In this document: positions 34,715 to 45,537 of the stretch, piece by piece
How the letters are laid out: each line of letters opens with the position of its first letter
Position numbering within the stretch: the first letter of the stretch is position 1
From: Neonectria sp. B-13
Lineage: Eukaryota > Ascomycota > Sordariomycetes > Hypocreales > Nectriaceae
Length of the DNA: 64,000 nucleotides
NCBI GenBank assembly: GCA_002682825.1
Contig: NOKP01000033.1
Coordinates: forward strand, 372,001-436,000
Direction of reading: 5' to 3'
Position numbers and translations under genes: made by a program
Notes under the pieces: model-generated
Told to the model about the DNA's origin: nothing
Database searches by the model: none
Seen by the model: the letters and a program-made list of their open reading frames with translations, nothing else

Positions 34715-36302
34715 CTATTCCATATTGCCATAATGTGTCTTTTGCATGAGCCAGAGGAAATTCATGCGCAGGTGAAAGAGCGCAGCGACTCCTATCAACC
34801 AGTCTTTTCTGTCGTATGCTGCGGATGCGTCCACTTGTTCAGCTTGCATAGATCGGATGAGTGAAGAGGCTTTCTGATCGCCAAACGCCAAGAACAGACG
34901 GTTGTCGAATTCTTTGTCATCCAGCTCGAACTGGTGCTTGTAGATACTCTCCACAACCTCGTAGGAGCCATCCAGAGTGCCTTCGTTGAAGAGAATCGGA
35001 CCGAGCGTCTTGCTACCTGTCTTTCGAACCTCGAGCAACTCGACAGTTGGCATAGTGGGGAATGGGATGTCGGACTTAGAGAAGATAAATTTGACCGATT
35101 TTGGATATGCGGTCCGAATTGCCTTTGCTATGAAGTAGGTGTCAATCTTGGGGGCAGTCCCGTCGTATATCGCTGCACCAGGAGAGTAGAGAAGGTCCTC
35201 TATTGTAATTAAAACCTTGCGGTGCAGCATCGACTTCCTCAATCCACCTGGGGGAATGTCGGCGCCTCTGAAAACTTTCCCCGTTGTCACAGAGCGCATT
35301 TCTGCATGGTTTGAAATGAGCTGGTGCTTGATGCCTTCTCGATAGTCGAAATTGTCGTAGACAACACATGCATCCAGCAGCTGGCCATATCGACTGACCG
35401 TTCCCTACTTACGATCAGTCAACGTCCATTCTGAGAGACGGTGACAATGCCTTCGCTTGCTCTGCCACGGTTTCGAGATGCTTGTGGACCCCCTTATATC
35501 CTTCACAAAGCCCAAGCTGGTGAAGCAGATCGAGGACACGCCGTTTCAAGCCATTGGAGTGCAGAAAGGCACCAAATGCGTGGGGAAACTTGTTGCTTCC
35601 TTCCGAGGCTCGAGAATAGCAGAGAATTGACGTGATTATGGCAGTCCTGTGGTTGAATTTTGAAGGATCTCGTGGCGGTCGATCTTTCCTCTCTATCTTG
35701 GGTGCCATGAGACCGTCGAGCAGTCCACATAGAAGAGGAGCACGGGCGTGGACTTGCTCATTCATCTGTCCGAACCGCATGTCGCCGAGTATGCACTCGT
35801 AGTGCTCTGGCTTCTGGCCATCTTCAGACTGCCCCTCCCGCCCAATACCGGCCTGTAGAGACTTCTCTCGTTCGCGGTCGACCTGGTAGGCACTAAACAT
35901 ACCTCCAGCCTCTTCCAACACTTTCATTTCCTTTCTCAGCGCCTTTCCAGTGACAATTCCTCCCACACCAGACGCAGGATGTTGTCGTATTGCCTCCAGC
36001 ACCTCTGGTTAAGTGTATATCGCGTCTCCAAGGCGCTTGGCACGTGTGGCAGGTCGATCTCCGTAGCCGTCATCACCTTGAGTTTTCACGTACACTAGGA
36101 TGAACTCGGCAAGCGTCAAGTGGTGTGTTTGGGACATGTATTTGCATATGTCGCTTACTCGCTTTTCTGATGTCCATACTCGAGATCTGACGCGTCCGCG
36201 ACGGCGACCGGCAGTCGAAGCAGCAATTCGTGGCTGTTCTCTGCTTTCTGGAGTCGTCGGGTTGAGTCGTACGCTGCGCCGGGGGAAGGTTTGATCTGAC
36301 AT
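34715..36302 (-). pseudogene. DUF6589-like protein, disrupted
   Basis: Three long frames in series form one protein. 36302-36009 has an Arg-rich N-terminus. 36008-35415 contains TAIITSILCYSRASEGSNKF and LHQLGLCEGYKGVHKHLE. 35350-34715 contains VVYDNFDYREGIKHQ, MRSVTTGKVFRG and ADIPPGG, which I recognise as the DUF6589 family of uncharacterised fungal proteins. The first two frames are the same frame separated by one TAA (CAA in origin would be the simplest explanation). A TGA at about 35415 and a frameshift near 35395-35410 break it again. The ATG at 36302 is the only one in frame near the start. Function of the family is unknown to me. The 3' part is RIPed. Confidence 0.7.
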
Positions 36303-37258
36303 CGTCAAGATTTCACTGGGCTGTCAAGAAAGGACAGAGAATTCGATTGCACATATCAATTATACTGTGCGACGGCTGCTTGTGGGGGAAAACGAGGTTG
36401 AAATGGTTAAATTGCTCTCATTCAGACGATCTTGACTCAGGCCAAAAATCCATGACATGGCACTCAGGCCATTTGGTCGAGCACCCTACCGATTAGGTAT
36501 AGTGCGGTGTGATGCCTTAGGCATGACGCAAATGGCTTGAGCTTGCTGAGGTAACATCTAACTTACTCTGTATCATGTGCTCAATAGACAGGCGGGTAGT
36601 AGGGTGAAGGTTCGGCGCCATTGTAGTCCAGTTATGGCGCGAAGGAGGGGATCCCTGTGGCCATTTCCAGCCATGGCGGATCAGCGAGGGGCACTCGGAG
36701 CTTGGGTGGACGTAAACCCGAAAAGCACGGAGTTTAGCTCAAGTATCAAGTGTGACACTTTATATATTCACACTGTGTACTGGTGGTCCGTGCGCTCAAT
36801 ATCATCCTTACTGGTCCTTGAAGAGGAAGCCGATTTCGCATCTGACAATACCGCCCCTTTTGAATGTAGGTGTTTGAATGTAGGTGTTTGAATGTTTGAA
36901 TGCTCAACCCCGGACCGTGCGGATATGCATCCGCCAGGCGGGGCCCCTGAATATACCCTGGAATCTACCCCGTGTTCCCCGCAAGTTGGTTCCCGTGCGT
37001 CCGGGTTGACAGATGACCACGAACTCTCCATCTCCATGCGGAGAAAGGTCTAATAAAAAGACGAATACAGAAAAGGAAAAGGCCGTTTTCGGTTTTCACT
37101 GGAGCAAGAAGCCCACTAATTTATTATAAAGACAGGCTATCCTCCGCGACTGGAGAGTGTCCAGCACCATACTTTGTTGTCCCTCCTTGATCCAAGTCCT
37201 CTTCCTCACTCAATCTCATTTTCTCCTAACTAAAGCTACACCTTGAACTCCGTGCGCA
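36303..37258. promoter_or_regulatory. Upstream region of the SMP-30 gene with CGG-N8-CCG site
   Basis: A perfect CGG-ATATGCAT-CCG palindrome lies at 36920-36933, about 330 bp before the SMP-30 start. A TATAAA lies at 37135-37140, about 120 bp before the ATG. A short direct repeat, TGAATGTAGGTGTT, occurs twice at about 36860-36890. No gene is seen in the 956 bp. Confidence 0.6.
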
Positions 37259-38170
37259 ATGCCAGCCGTCAAAGAATTTACGTATCAACCCCTTGCCGAT
37301 GGCATGCTCTTCGGAGAATCCCCTCGATACCACAATGGTCTCTTATATGTCAGTGACATGATTGGCTGCACCACCTACACTATAGACCCAAAGTCTGGAG
37401 AGAAGACGGTCTTAGTCAATGTCGACCAGCAGCCCAACGGCATGTTTTTTCATCCCGATGGGTCACTCATCTACTCGTCCATGTTTGACGCCAAGCTCTA
37501 TCGGCTGAAGGATGGCAAGACGACGCTTTACAGCGATCTATCTAATATCATGACCGGGTATTGCGGCGACATGTTCATCGACCAGGCAGGCAGGGTTTAC
37601 TTGGACGATACAGGGGCTCGAGTCCTCCATGGAGAGGACCCCTCGCCGGGCCGCCTTATCATGGTAGATACAGACCGTACTGCCAAGGTGGCTGCAGAGA
37701 ACATAGTCTTTCCCAACGCGCTGGTAATCACCAAGGATGGGAAAAATCTGTTCGTGGCCGAGACGTTTGGAGAAGGGCTCTTGAAATTCGACGTTGGGCC
37801 TGGAGGCGAGCTGTCCAACAGGCGGGTTTTCTGGTCCCCCTCTTCCCTCCCAGCCTTTGCCGAGAAGGAAGCTGCGGGCAAAATGGTCAAGATCGACGGC
37901 GGATGCCTGGATGCCGAAGGCAATATCTGGCTCTCCATGCTGGGCTATGGCCAGTTCATCCGCCTCGACCAGCAAGGCAACCTCAACGCTCGGGTCAAAG
38001 TGAGTGGACATGCTACAGCATGTTATTTGGGAGGCGACGATGGGAAGACAATGTTTCTGGTGGTCAACCAGGTCCCAGATGGAGAGAGCATCTTTACCGC
38101 CATGGTTGCGAAGAAAACGACTTCTGCGGTTGGCACGGCGAGGGTAGACATCGGTGCTCCACAGGCATAG
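37259..38170 (+). CDS. SMP-30/gluconolactonase-like hydrolase
   Basis: An uninterrupted 303-residue protein with the six-bladed propeller pattern of the SMP-30/gluconolactonase/LRE family. Features include LFGESPRYHNGLLYVSDM (metal-binding Glu near residue 19), VDQQPNGMFFHPDG, NALVITKDGKNLFVAETF, and DGGCLDAEGNIWLSMLG with the late Asp. Relatives hydrolyse lactones or related esters using a divalent metal in the cytosol. No signal peptide is visible. The ATG at 37259 follows a TATA box by ~120 bp. In this cluster it would suit opening of a lactone made by the Baeyer-Villiger enzyme, but the substrate is inference. It is the leftmost gene of the CGG-N8-CCG cluster and is transcribed in tandem with the SDR gene. 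Confidence 0.85.
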   Translation: MPAVKEFTYQPLADGMLFGESPRYHNGLLYVSDMIGCTTYTIDPKSGEKTVLVNVDQQPNGMFFHPDGSLIYSSMFDAKLYRLKDGKTTLYSDLSNIMTGYCGDMFIDQAGRVYLDDTGARVLHGEDPSPGRLIMVDTDRTAKVAAENIVFPNALVITKDGKNLFVAETFGEGLLKFDVGPGGELSNRRVFWSPSSLPAFAEKEAAGKMVKIDGGCLDAEGNIWLSMLGYGQFIRLDQQGNLNARVKVSGHATACYLGGDDGKTMFLVVNQVPDGESIFTAMVAKKTTSAVGTARVDIGAPQA

Positions 38171-38771
38171 TCCTTGACTCCTAATATCCGCCATGAGGAT
38201 CAAGCCGAAAGAGCCATATCTACTTCAGAACCTTTTGCGGCTTAACCTGTTAATTTAGCTTCTCTAACAATAAATTGGGATTCAAGACGTTTCAATTTCT
38301 GTTTCTCTTGTTCTTGCACTAAAATATGTCGTGTACAACCAATCCATATTCCACCTGACCTCTATGAACTGCTAATTAGGTTGTGTAATTAAGAGTTCCA
38401 CCTGCACGATTTAAGTTTACTCTTTAGGCTGTTAACGAGCGGTTGAGAATCCGCGCCGCTCGGAAGATTTGCGGCGACCGGAACGGTAGGTGATCCATTA
38501 TCACTCCAACCGAACGGATCCATCTCTGACGATCTGCGGAGAAGGGCAGAGAATGATGATGCGGGGTTGGACGGCGTTCTAGACGCGGGAGCACATCCGC
38601 CAGCGGTAGCAAAGCTATGTCTTGCTCATGTGTCCGGGAGGATAGCCGCTTCCACCATTTCCTTGACTTAAGATAAATAATTTCTGTTATGCAGAAGTTT
38701 GATTCTCGGCCGCAGTCGTCCATAGACACAACCCCTGTATAGCAGCGTTTTGCCCAACGACATCCATCAAC
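38171..38771. promoter_or_regulatory. SDR promoter with two CGG-N8-CCG sites
   Basis: Two perfect sites lie here: CGG-TTGAGAAT-CCG at 38440-38453 and CGG-GAGCACAT-CCG at 38586-38599. A near match ending CCA (CGG-TAGGTGAT-CCA) is at 38484-38497. They lie 170-330 bp upstream of the SDR start. The left 200 bp hold the SMP-30 3' untranslated region. Confidence 0.6.
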
Positions 38772-39840
38772 ATGATAGGCGACTTCCCCTTAGACGGCAA
38801 GATTGTGGTCATCACTGGCGGTGCATCAGGTAGGTATCTGCAGCAAGTACTCGGACGGGTCAGCAGCAAAGGCATTTTTTACGCTGGCGACTCAAGCTCA
38901 AGAGCTAATGAATTGTTATTCCATCGTGGATAGGCATCGGCCTGGCCTTCACCAAGCTGGCATTGACAAGCGGAGCCAGGGTCATCATTGCCGACCTTGC
39001 CCTTTCGCCTGCGGCAGAACCTCTCGTGCGCGACGATCTCAATGTCCGCTTCATTCGGTGTGATGTTCAAAAATGGGACAATCTTGAATCCTTGATTCCC
39101 TTCTCTGAGAAGGAGTTTGGTGATGTCCCAGACGTTTACGCCGCCAACGCTGGTGTTGGAGAGCCTGTATGTGCGAACCTCTTCCCAAACGCGTGTCTCG
39201 GGAATCTCCTTGTGTTTTGACTCGTCGATAGGAATGGTCCAGTTTCTGGGGTGACCGTGAGACCGAAAGATACGCTGAACTCGACATCAACCTCGGCCAC
39301 CCAATTAAACTCAGTCGCATAGCAATCCGTGCCTGTCTCCGAAAGAACAAGAAGGGTGTCGTTATCATTACATCATCCATCGCTGGATTGAATGGTCATT
39401 TTGCAACGGCTCTCTATGTTGCAAGCAAGCATGGAACAATCGGACTTATCAAGAGTCTGGCCAAAGCCGAAACTGAAGCCCAAGTGAAAGTTGTCGGAAT
39501 CTGTCCCGGGTAAGTGGGCGAACCCAAGAAACAAGCAGCGTGAACATCTCTAACGTTCTAACGTGATCCCAGACTTGTCGAGACGCCGCTTCTCAAAAGC
39601 ATCATGGAGAGCCAAAACGAAGACGGGTCTGGCGCTGTCCTGATCAAGCCGAGCGAAATTGCTGATAGGATGAAGGAACTGATTGAAAAGGGAACATACC
39701 ATGGAGGGATAGCTTTGGGAGTGGGCAAGCCGGGAGACGCGACCATTGTGGCTGATGGATCGACTAGCGCGCTCGAGGATCTGCTACCCACTGATCTAAA
39801 GGTAATGAGAGATATTATTGCAGCAGAGAGGGGGAAATGA
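38772..39840 (+). CDS. Short-chain dehydrogenase/reductase
   Basis: Four exons (38772-38829, 38934-39166, 39232-39509, 39573-39840; introns 104, 65, 63 bp) give 278 residues. The NAD(P)-binding motif TGGASGIG spans the first intron. NAG follows in VYAANAGVG, then the catalytic set TSSIAG and YVASK, and the CPGLVETP motif after the third intron. An acidic residue ends the second strand (IIADLA), favouring NAD. It resembles fungal 15-hydroxyprostaglandin-dehydrogenase-like SDRs that oxidise secondary alcohols. The third exon must start at 39232 because the nearer CAG gives an immediate stop. It ends convergent with the monooxygenase gene, 249 bp apart. Confidence 0.86.
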
Positions 39841-40089
39841 TTCACAGGGTATATCGTGGGTAAACAGGGATGATAGCAAATAGTATTGTTTCGTATTGCG
39901 TAGAGGGAAATTGCTGTAATGCTATTGTGTTCCTATCTATCTATGACAAGATCTTAATGACTTTTCAACTGCTACTGAAAATCATATTGTGAGCTTTTCG
40001 ACGACCGAATCATCAAGTTTTTCCTAAATGTGTCTAAAGTGGAAATCGTCATATTTCTTCCTCGGCTAGCTGTCAGCCCTTTGTCACTC
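39841..40089. other. Convergent 3' region within the cluster
   Basis: These 249 bp lie between the SDR and monooxygenase stop codons and hold only 3' untranslated sequence. No CGG-N8-CCG site is present, which serves as an internal control for the promoters. Confidence 0.5.
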
Positions 40090-41568
40090 CTAAATCTCCT
40101 CCGAAACCGACGAGAACTCCAGTCCAGCTGTGATGCTTCCATGCTTTGCACGCCATAGATCATAGAAGTAATTGATGCGGCCTTTCCAAGGGCCAGAATC
40201 GCCGCACTTTGGCATAGTCTTCGCCGCTTGTTTGACATATGTCGCGTCAAGATTCCACAGCGGTCGCGGCTGGATATTGCTGGGCAATCGCGGGACGGCG
40301 CTCGTCATTCCGTTCTTCTGCAAGTGCTGCAGCAGCCGGCAGATGAGGTGAGCGGTGACGTCTGCACCAAGCGTCCACGAGGCGTTGACGTATCCGACCA
40401 TGAAGGCCAGGTTGGGCACATCGCTAAGCATGGCCACTCGCCATGCAACCTTGTCGGAAAGCTCGACGGGTTTCCCATCCACCATGATCCGTATGTGCCC
40501 ACCAACATTCAACTTCAGGCCAGTGGCAGTGACAATGATGTCTGCCTTGAGCTGGTTGCCGGAAGAAAGGACAATCGCGTCGTCATTCATGGTGCTGATG
40601 TGGTCTGTCACCACGTTGGCATTGTCCTCCCGGATGGCCTTGAAGAAATCGCCGTTGGGGCTGAAACAAATTCGTTGGTCCCAAGGCCGATAGATAGGTG
40701 TGAAGTGAGGATCCATAAGGACATATGCTGGAAGCTGCTCTGCAACTCCTCGCTGCAGCCTCGACCTCGAAGCGTTGGGAAAGGCGCGACAGAGGTAGAA
40801 GATCATGGCAGTCGTCCAGATAAACGTCCAGCGGCTAAGCTTGAAAGACCACAGCTCCGGCAGCATGCGATGGAACCATGAATTGCCAGTGTTATTGTCG
40901 ATGGAGATAATGTACGTAGGACTTCGCTGCAGCATGGTGACCTGCTTCGCTTTCTCGGCCAGTTTTGGTAGCAGCGTGATAGCTGTTGCGCCGCTGCCAA
41001 TGATGACAACCTCCTTGTCGACGTAGTCGAGTTGTTCAGGCCAGAACTGGGGATGAATCACTTGTCCCTTGAAGTTGTCGAGACCCGGGATCTGGGGTTT
41101 AAGAGGCTCTTTGTAGTCGTAGTAGCCAGTGCCCAGGATCAAAAATCGTGCCTGGTACTCGATAGCTTCACCAGGGCCCGTTTCGACCACCAGACTCCAG
41201 GACTGGTCCGCCGATACCCAGTCGGCAGAGAGGACGCTGCACTTGAACTGGACATGGCGGTCAATGCCCTCTTTTTCGACCGCATTCCGCAGATATCGCA
41301 CAATGGACCCTCCATCGGCAATGGCACGCTTTTCCACCCAAGGGAACCAGCTGAAGCCAAAGCTATGCAGGTCGGTATCAGATCTAATTCCTGGGTAACG
41401 GAATAGATCCCAGGTGCCTCCAAAGCCATCGCGGCCTTCGAGGATCGTGTAAGTCAGATTCGGAAGTTTTTCTTGGATGTGGTGGGCGGCATTGATGCCG
41501 GATATTCCAGCACCCACGATGACAACATCGTACACGTCGTTAACTTGTTGAGTTGGCTTTCTGTCCAT
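40090..41568 (-). CDS. Baeyer-Villiger-type flavin monooxygenase
   Basis: One uninterrupted 492-residue frame. FAD-binding GAGISG is at 19-24. GGTWDLFRYPGIRSDTD is at 50-66. The Baeyer-Villiger fingerprint FKGQVIHPQFWP (FxGxxxHxxxWP) is at 166-177. NADPH-binding GSGATA is at 191-196, and TATGLK near 350. These enzymes insert oxygen next to a carbonyl, turning ketones into esters or lactones with NADPH and O2. EthA-like and steroid/ketone monooxygenases are the nearest class I can name. Substrate is unknown. It is divergent from the decarboxylase gene across a 595-bp region with three CGG half-site palindromes. No premature stop or frameshift is seen. Confidence 0.9.
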   Translation of the reverse strand: MDRKPTQQVNDVYDVVIVGAGISGINAAHHIQEKLPNLTYTILEGRDGFGGTWDLFRYPGIRSDTDLHSFGFSWFPWVEKRAIADGGSIVRYLRNAVEKEGIDRHVQFKCSVLSADWVSADQSWSLVVETGPGEAIEYQARFLILGTGYYDYKEPLKPQIPGLDNFKGQVIHPQFWPEQLDYVDKEVVIIGSGATAITLLPKLAEKAKQVTMLQRSPTYIISIDNNTGNSWFHRMLPELWSFKLSRWTFIWTTAMIFYLCRAFPNASRSRLQRGVAEQLPAYVLMDPHFTPIYRPWDQRICFSPNGDFFKAIREDNANVVTDHISTMNDDAIVLSSGNQLKADIIVTATGLKLNVGGHIRIMVDGKPVELSDKVAWRVAMLSDVPNLAFMVGYVNASWTLGADVTAHLICRLLQHLQKNGMTSAVPRLPSNIQPRPLWNLDATYVKQAAKTMPKCGDSGPWKGRINYFYDLWRAKHGSITAGLEFSSVSEEI

Positions 41569-42163
41569 TTTTACGTGCTTGCGGTGTTTAAAGATGCCTT
41601 CGGTAAAGGTGAATGGATGAAGCGATGGCGAGTCGACACTTTGTCGAGAGGAGCATTAGAGTAGGACATTAAAGTAGGCAGATAGCTAGCTCGCTTGCGG
41701 TTGTTGGCGGACTCCGCGGATACTCTGCGGATGTTGATCCGCTTGCCATCAAAGAGGCTCTAGGCAATGCAATGCAGGTGGAGTCGCGTTTAAAATGAGA
41801 AGAGCTGCTACAGTCTATCCAGCGATGCGGATGTGTATCCAGCTGCGGAAGTGTATCCGGCTGCGGAGGAGGAGGGCATGGGGTCCCATAGTTAGTTTGC
41901 TATAATCCTAGCGCTGCGTCCCCAGCTTCCGAAAGCTGGGGAAATAAGCCGGGGAAAACATCCGGAGAAATCTGGGGAAGCGGTGGAACGGGTTCCGGCT
42001 TCACATACTCGGGGCGAACGAGCGAGGCTACAAATACATACCAGGATATGTCCTGTTGAAAAAGCCCTGTCTCACAAAACAACACCCGATAACTTAACTA
42101 CTCATAAAACGAGCACGACCATATACAACTATTCTTATTACCTACAAGGATCTCCAAAGCAAA
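41569..42163. promoter_or_regulatory. Divergent promoter with tandem CGG-N8-CCG sites
   Basis: This region is shared by the monooxygenase (leftward) and the decarboxylase (rightward). It holds CGG-ATGTTGAT-CCG at 41728-41741 and two tandem 18-bp units at 41828-41841 (CGG-ATGTGTAT-CCA, one base off) and 41846-41859 (CGG-AAGTGTAT-CCG), followed by a further CGG at 41864. The tandem units resemble one another far beyond the CGG/CCG ends. This makes it the best place to look for activator binding. Confidence 0.65.
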
Positions 42164-43167
42164 ATGGCTCCCAACAGAATTGACGTTCACCACCACTTTG
42201 TGCCGGACTTTTATCGTGAAGGTCAGTTCCTCTTCCGCCTTACACATGTGACTATTCAATTCTCACATGCTCCTCAGCTGTTATCTCTTCTGGTGGAGAC
42301 CCTTCGGGCTGGTTCATACCTGATTGGACCCCAGAGTCCGATGCCGCCGTTAACAAGAAGTTTGGTATCGATGTCACCATCTTGTCGCTGACTGCCCCGG
42401 GTGCCTGCATCCTCAAGGACCCGGCAGCAGCGGCGGAGTTGGCCCGCAAGACCAACTTGTACGCCGCCAAGCTGCGAGACGAGAACCCCAAGAAGTATGG
42501 CTTCTTTGCGGCCCTGCCAAACCTGCTTGACAAGGAGCTGGCTTTCAACGAGATTGCCTACGCGCTTGACACTCTCAAGGCGGACGGCGTTACCTTGTTC
42601 ACCCGGTATGGGACTGGTAACCACTACTTGGGTCACCCTGATTTCAAGGACATCTGGGCCGAGCTCAACCGCCGGTCTGCTGTCGTCTTTGTCCACCCTA
42701 CCCATCCCGTCGATACTAGCCAAGTCAGCGGCCTTCCTCAGCCAGTTATCCGGTACCCCTTCGAGTCCACTACAGCTGCCCTCGATATGATTTACAACAA
42801 GACTGTTCGCAACAACCCAAATTGTAAGATCATCCTCTCTCATGGAGGCGGCGTGTTGCCCTACCTGATTGGAAGACCTGCAAGCATTCTCCCCAAGTCC
42901 AAGGAAGAGCTCGACGAGTTTTTGGACGATGCTCGGAACTTCTATTATGATTTAGCTGTGGCGGGCTCGGAAAACGTGCTGCGGGTGCTCGAGAAGTTTG
43001 CCAAGCCGGGCCATCTCCTCTACGGTAGCGATACCCCTTATGCGAATGATGGCATTATCGATTTCCACACAAGCGGGCTTGATTCGTACAAGTTTGAGGA
43101 TCCAAACTTGGTTAATCAGATCAACCGCGAGAGCGCTCTCGCTTTGTTCCCCCGGTTTAAGGATTGA
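42164..43167 (+). CDS. Amidohydrolase-fold decarboxylase (6-MSA decarboxylase-like)
   Basis: Two exons (42164-42221, 42278-43167; 56-bp intron) give 315 residues. The metal ligands of the ACMSD/amidohydrolase decarboxylase group are all present: HxH at 9/11 (DVHHHF), His near 159 (FVHPTHP), His near 208 (LSHGGG) and Asp near 271 (YGSDTPY). The family includes 6-methylsalicylate decarboxylase (PatG type), gamma-resorcylate and 5-carboxyvanillate decarboxylases, which remove CO2 from aromatic acids non-oxidatively with Zn or Mn. A hydroxybenzoate-type substrate is plausible but not shown. It has no signal peptide. It is co-oriented with the alcohol dehydrogenase and shares a divergent promoter with the monooxygenase. 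Confidence 0.88.
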
Positions 43168-43679
43168 GACCGGGAAGGTTGATCCGGGGCCTGCGGAAAG
43201 TTGGTTACATGGTGTAAATAAATTCCCATAGTTTGACAAATCAGAGCATCGGTCCTCTCATCAAGAATGGAACAGAATTGACAGCACCGGAATTACAGGT
43301 CAGACTCGCGCTTTACTGTTACTGCTCTTTATCGACAAGTATCGCGAGCTGAAGCCAACACTTTTATCTGCTGGAAACTTTGTTAGTTAGGAGTGTAAAC
43401 GAAATCAGGGCGTCTCGTCCTCGGACCTAATGAGCTATGTAAAACTCACTTTCGCCAGGTTTAATGCGGATAAATTTCAGAGCCCCATATTCTATGCTGC
43501 CAATGGCCTCGGAGCTTGCGTGACGGATGTGTTTCCGCAGACTGTATGGTTGGTCTTGTATTTAAAAGGTCTTGGGATCTCCAAATGACATTATTCCTTT
43601 TAGACTTTCTCCGCCATTCGTTCTTATCCCACGGCTCATCTAGGCTGTTCTTTTCTCTACTCTTGAGTATCCTGCAACA
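43168..43679. promoter_or_regulatory. Alcohol dehydrogenase promoter with CGG-N8-CCG site
   Basis: A perfect CGG-ATGTGTTT-CCG at 43524-43537 lies ~143 bp before the ATG, and a TATA-like TATTTAAAAG near 43559 is ~115 bp before it. The left part is the 3' region of the decarboxylase gene. Confidence 0.6.
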
Positions 43680-45029
43680 ATGTCTGATACGGAAAAGATT
43701 GTTACCAAAGCCTACGTCGTCGCTAGGCGAGGCGGGCCCTTCGAACTCAGAGATGTTATGCTCGATGAACTGCAATTGAACGAAGTCTTGGTGGAAATCA
43801 AATACACCGGACTGTGCCATACCGTGTGTTGCCTATATCAAACAATGGCTTCCTGGCTCGCTCGTCAGGACTGACTTGCATTATAGGATCTTGTTGTCCA
43901 GCAGGGCGGCATGCCAATTGGGGGATACCCTGTGGTGCTCGGCCATGAAGGACTTGGTATTGTGCGACGCGTCGGATCTAGCGTGTCTGACCGGTCACTG
44001 AAGCAAGGGGACACGGTTGTGCTCTCATTTCACACCTGCCGGCAGTGTCGAGGGTGTCTTGAAGAGCGATATGGTAGTTGTTCCGAAATGACGGAAACCA
44101 ACTTTACCAACACTGGGCGCAAAGGTCCCGGGGCATCTTCGCCGATCTCGTTGCCCGACGGTACACCTGTGTTCGGCCAGTTCTTTGGACAGTCATCTCT
44201 CAGCAAGTTGGCGGTTGTCAGCGAGAATTCGGTGGTCAAGATATTGGCGGAGCCCCAGGACTTGGCTTTCCTGCCTCCCCTAGCATGCGGCTACCTGACC
44301 GGAGCAGGGACAGTTCTGAACGTTCTCCGGCCTCGCAGCGACAGCAAAGTCGTCGTGCTGGGCATGGGTGCTGTTGGACTCGCCGCCATGTTCGCGGCCA
44401 AAGCACTCGGGGTAGAGCATCTTGTTGCAGTCGACCTTGTTGACGAAAAGCTCCAGCTGGCGTCGTCGCTAGGGGCTACGCATACTATCAACACAAGCAC
44501 GGCGCAAGACCTCAACGCTGCAATCAGAGACAAATTTCCAGATGGAGTTGATTATATTATCGACACGACAGGAGCGACGAATCTTTTGCAAGCGTCTGTC
44601 GAGGCGCTTTCTCACGAAGGAACCCTCGCGTTAGTGGGAGTCCCAGCACCAAAGGCGACTTTCCAAGTCAACGCCCTGGACCTGTTATTGTCGTGCAAGC
44701 GCATTGTGGGAGTTATCGAGGGGTTTTCCAACCCCCAAAAAGTAAGTTGGCTGAACCAAGCCCGCCAACCAAACAATGAGGCCCGAACGCGTTCTGATGG
44801 CTTGTGCGACATAGTTGATCCCGGAGCTGCTCGAGCTGTACTACGCTGGCAAATTCCCCATCGACAAAATTTCCAAATGCTACCCTGCAGAGGATTTGTC
44901 AAGGGCAATGGAAGATCTTAGGGCAGGACGGGTGAGTCATTGCCGCCAACCACTAAGTATGAACAGTCTCTAATGAACCTTGTACTGAAGGTTATCAAGC
45001 CGGTGTTGTCATGGCAGAACATTGATTGA
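43680..45029 (+). CDS. Zinc-dependent alcohol dehydrogenase (MDR)
   Basis: Four exons (43680-43823, 43887-44741, 44815-44931, 44991-45029; introns 63, 73, 59 bp) give 384 residues. Catalytic zinc ligands are Cys46 (TGLCHTDL) and His68 (GHEG). The structural zinc lobe has CRQCRGCLEERYGSC, the C-x2-C-x2-C-x7-C pattern. GMGAVGLAA binds the cofactor, and VAVDLVDEKL carries the Asp typical of NAD preference. The closest class is the aryl-alcohol/benzyl-alcohol dehydrogenase group of MDR enzymes. In fungal aromatic pathways such enzymes interconvert alcohols and aldehydes. The last two exons complete the usual C-terminus (YYAGKFPIDKISKCYPAEDL...). All splice junctions are phase 0. Confidence 0.87.
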
Positions 45030-45186
45030 GAACGACGGTTCCATCTGGACGCAGCTGAAGGTTGGGCCAGCTGCAGCGATGTCATATTGTCTATTCCAGG
45101 CACTCCGTAGATACATTGCCAAAACGTCTAAGAATGCTGCGTGGTCATCCAAGCCACCAACTACCGTGACCCTTTGCCGTTGAGCC

Positions 45187-45513
45187 CGGATCTGCTTCCG
45201 CCCGACTGCTCCGGGTTGCGGAAGCGTATCCGTTAGCGCCGGTCGGTTATGAAGGTCTTATTTGCGACCGAGCGCCTGGCGACAGTCATCGAACATGGCT
45301 GACATCCTGGCCTAGTCAGCTCCTTTTATTATGAAGGCTTTCTCCGGATGTGATGTCATTGTCTGTCGTTCCTAGTGGCGACCAACCAACCGAGCTACCA
45401 ACTCTCTGATCCGTACTGCACTCCGTGTCCAAGATTAGTTTAGATTGGTGATGTTCGTTCCAGCTCCTGCTCCCGCTAGACTAGGAATAGAACCGACTGC
45501 GGGGTAGACGCCG
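45187..45513. promoter_or_regulatory. Three CGG-N8-CCG sites upstream of the regulator gene
   Basis: Perfect sites lie at 45187-45200 (CGG-ATCTGCTT-CCG), 45219-45232 (CGG-AAGCGTAT-CCG) and 45500-45513 (CGG-GGTAGACG-CCG). The first two fit the A/T-rich shoulder seen at other promoters. They lie 510-840 bp before the regulator ATG, with a MITE in between. They could serve autoregulation. Confidence 0.5.
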
Positions 45514-45537
45514 GGGCCCATAAAATTGCCGATTCTA

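Noticed and set aside
40228..41406. Plus-strand frames of up to 217 codons within the monooxygenase gene
   Set aside because: They are antisense shadows of a single-exon FAD enzyme with complete motifs.
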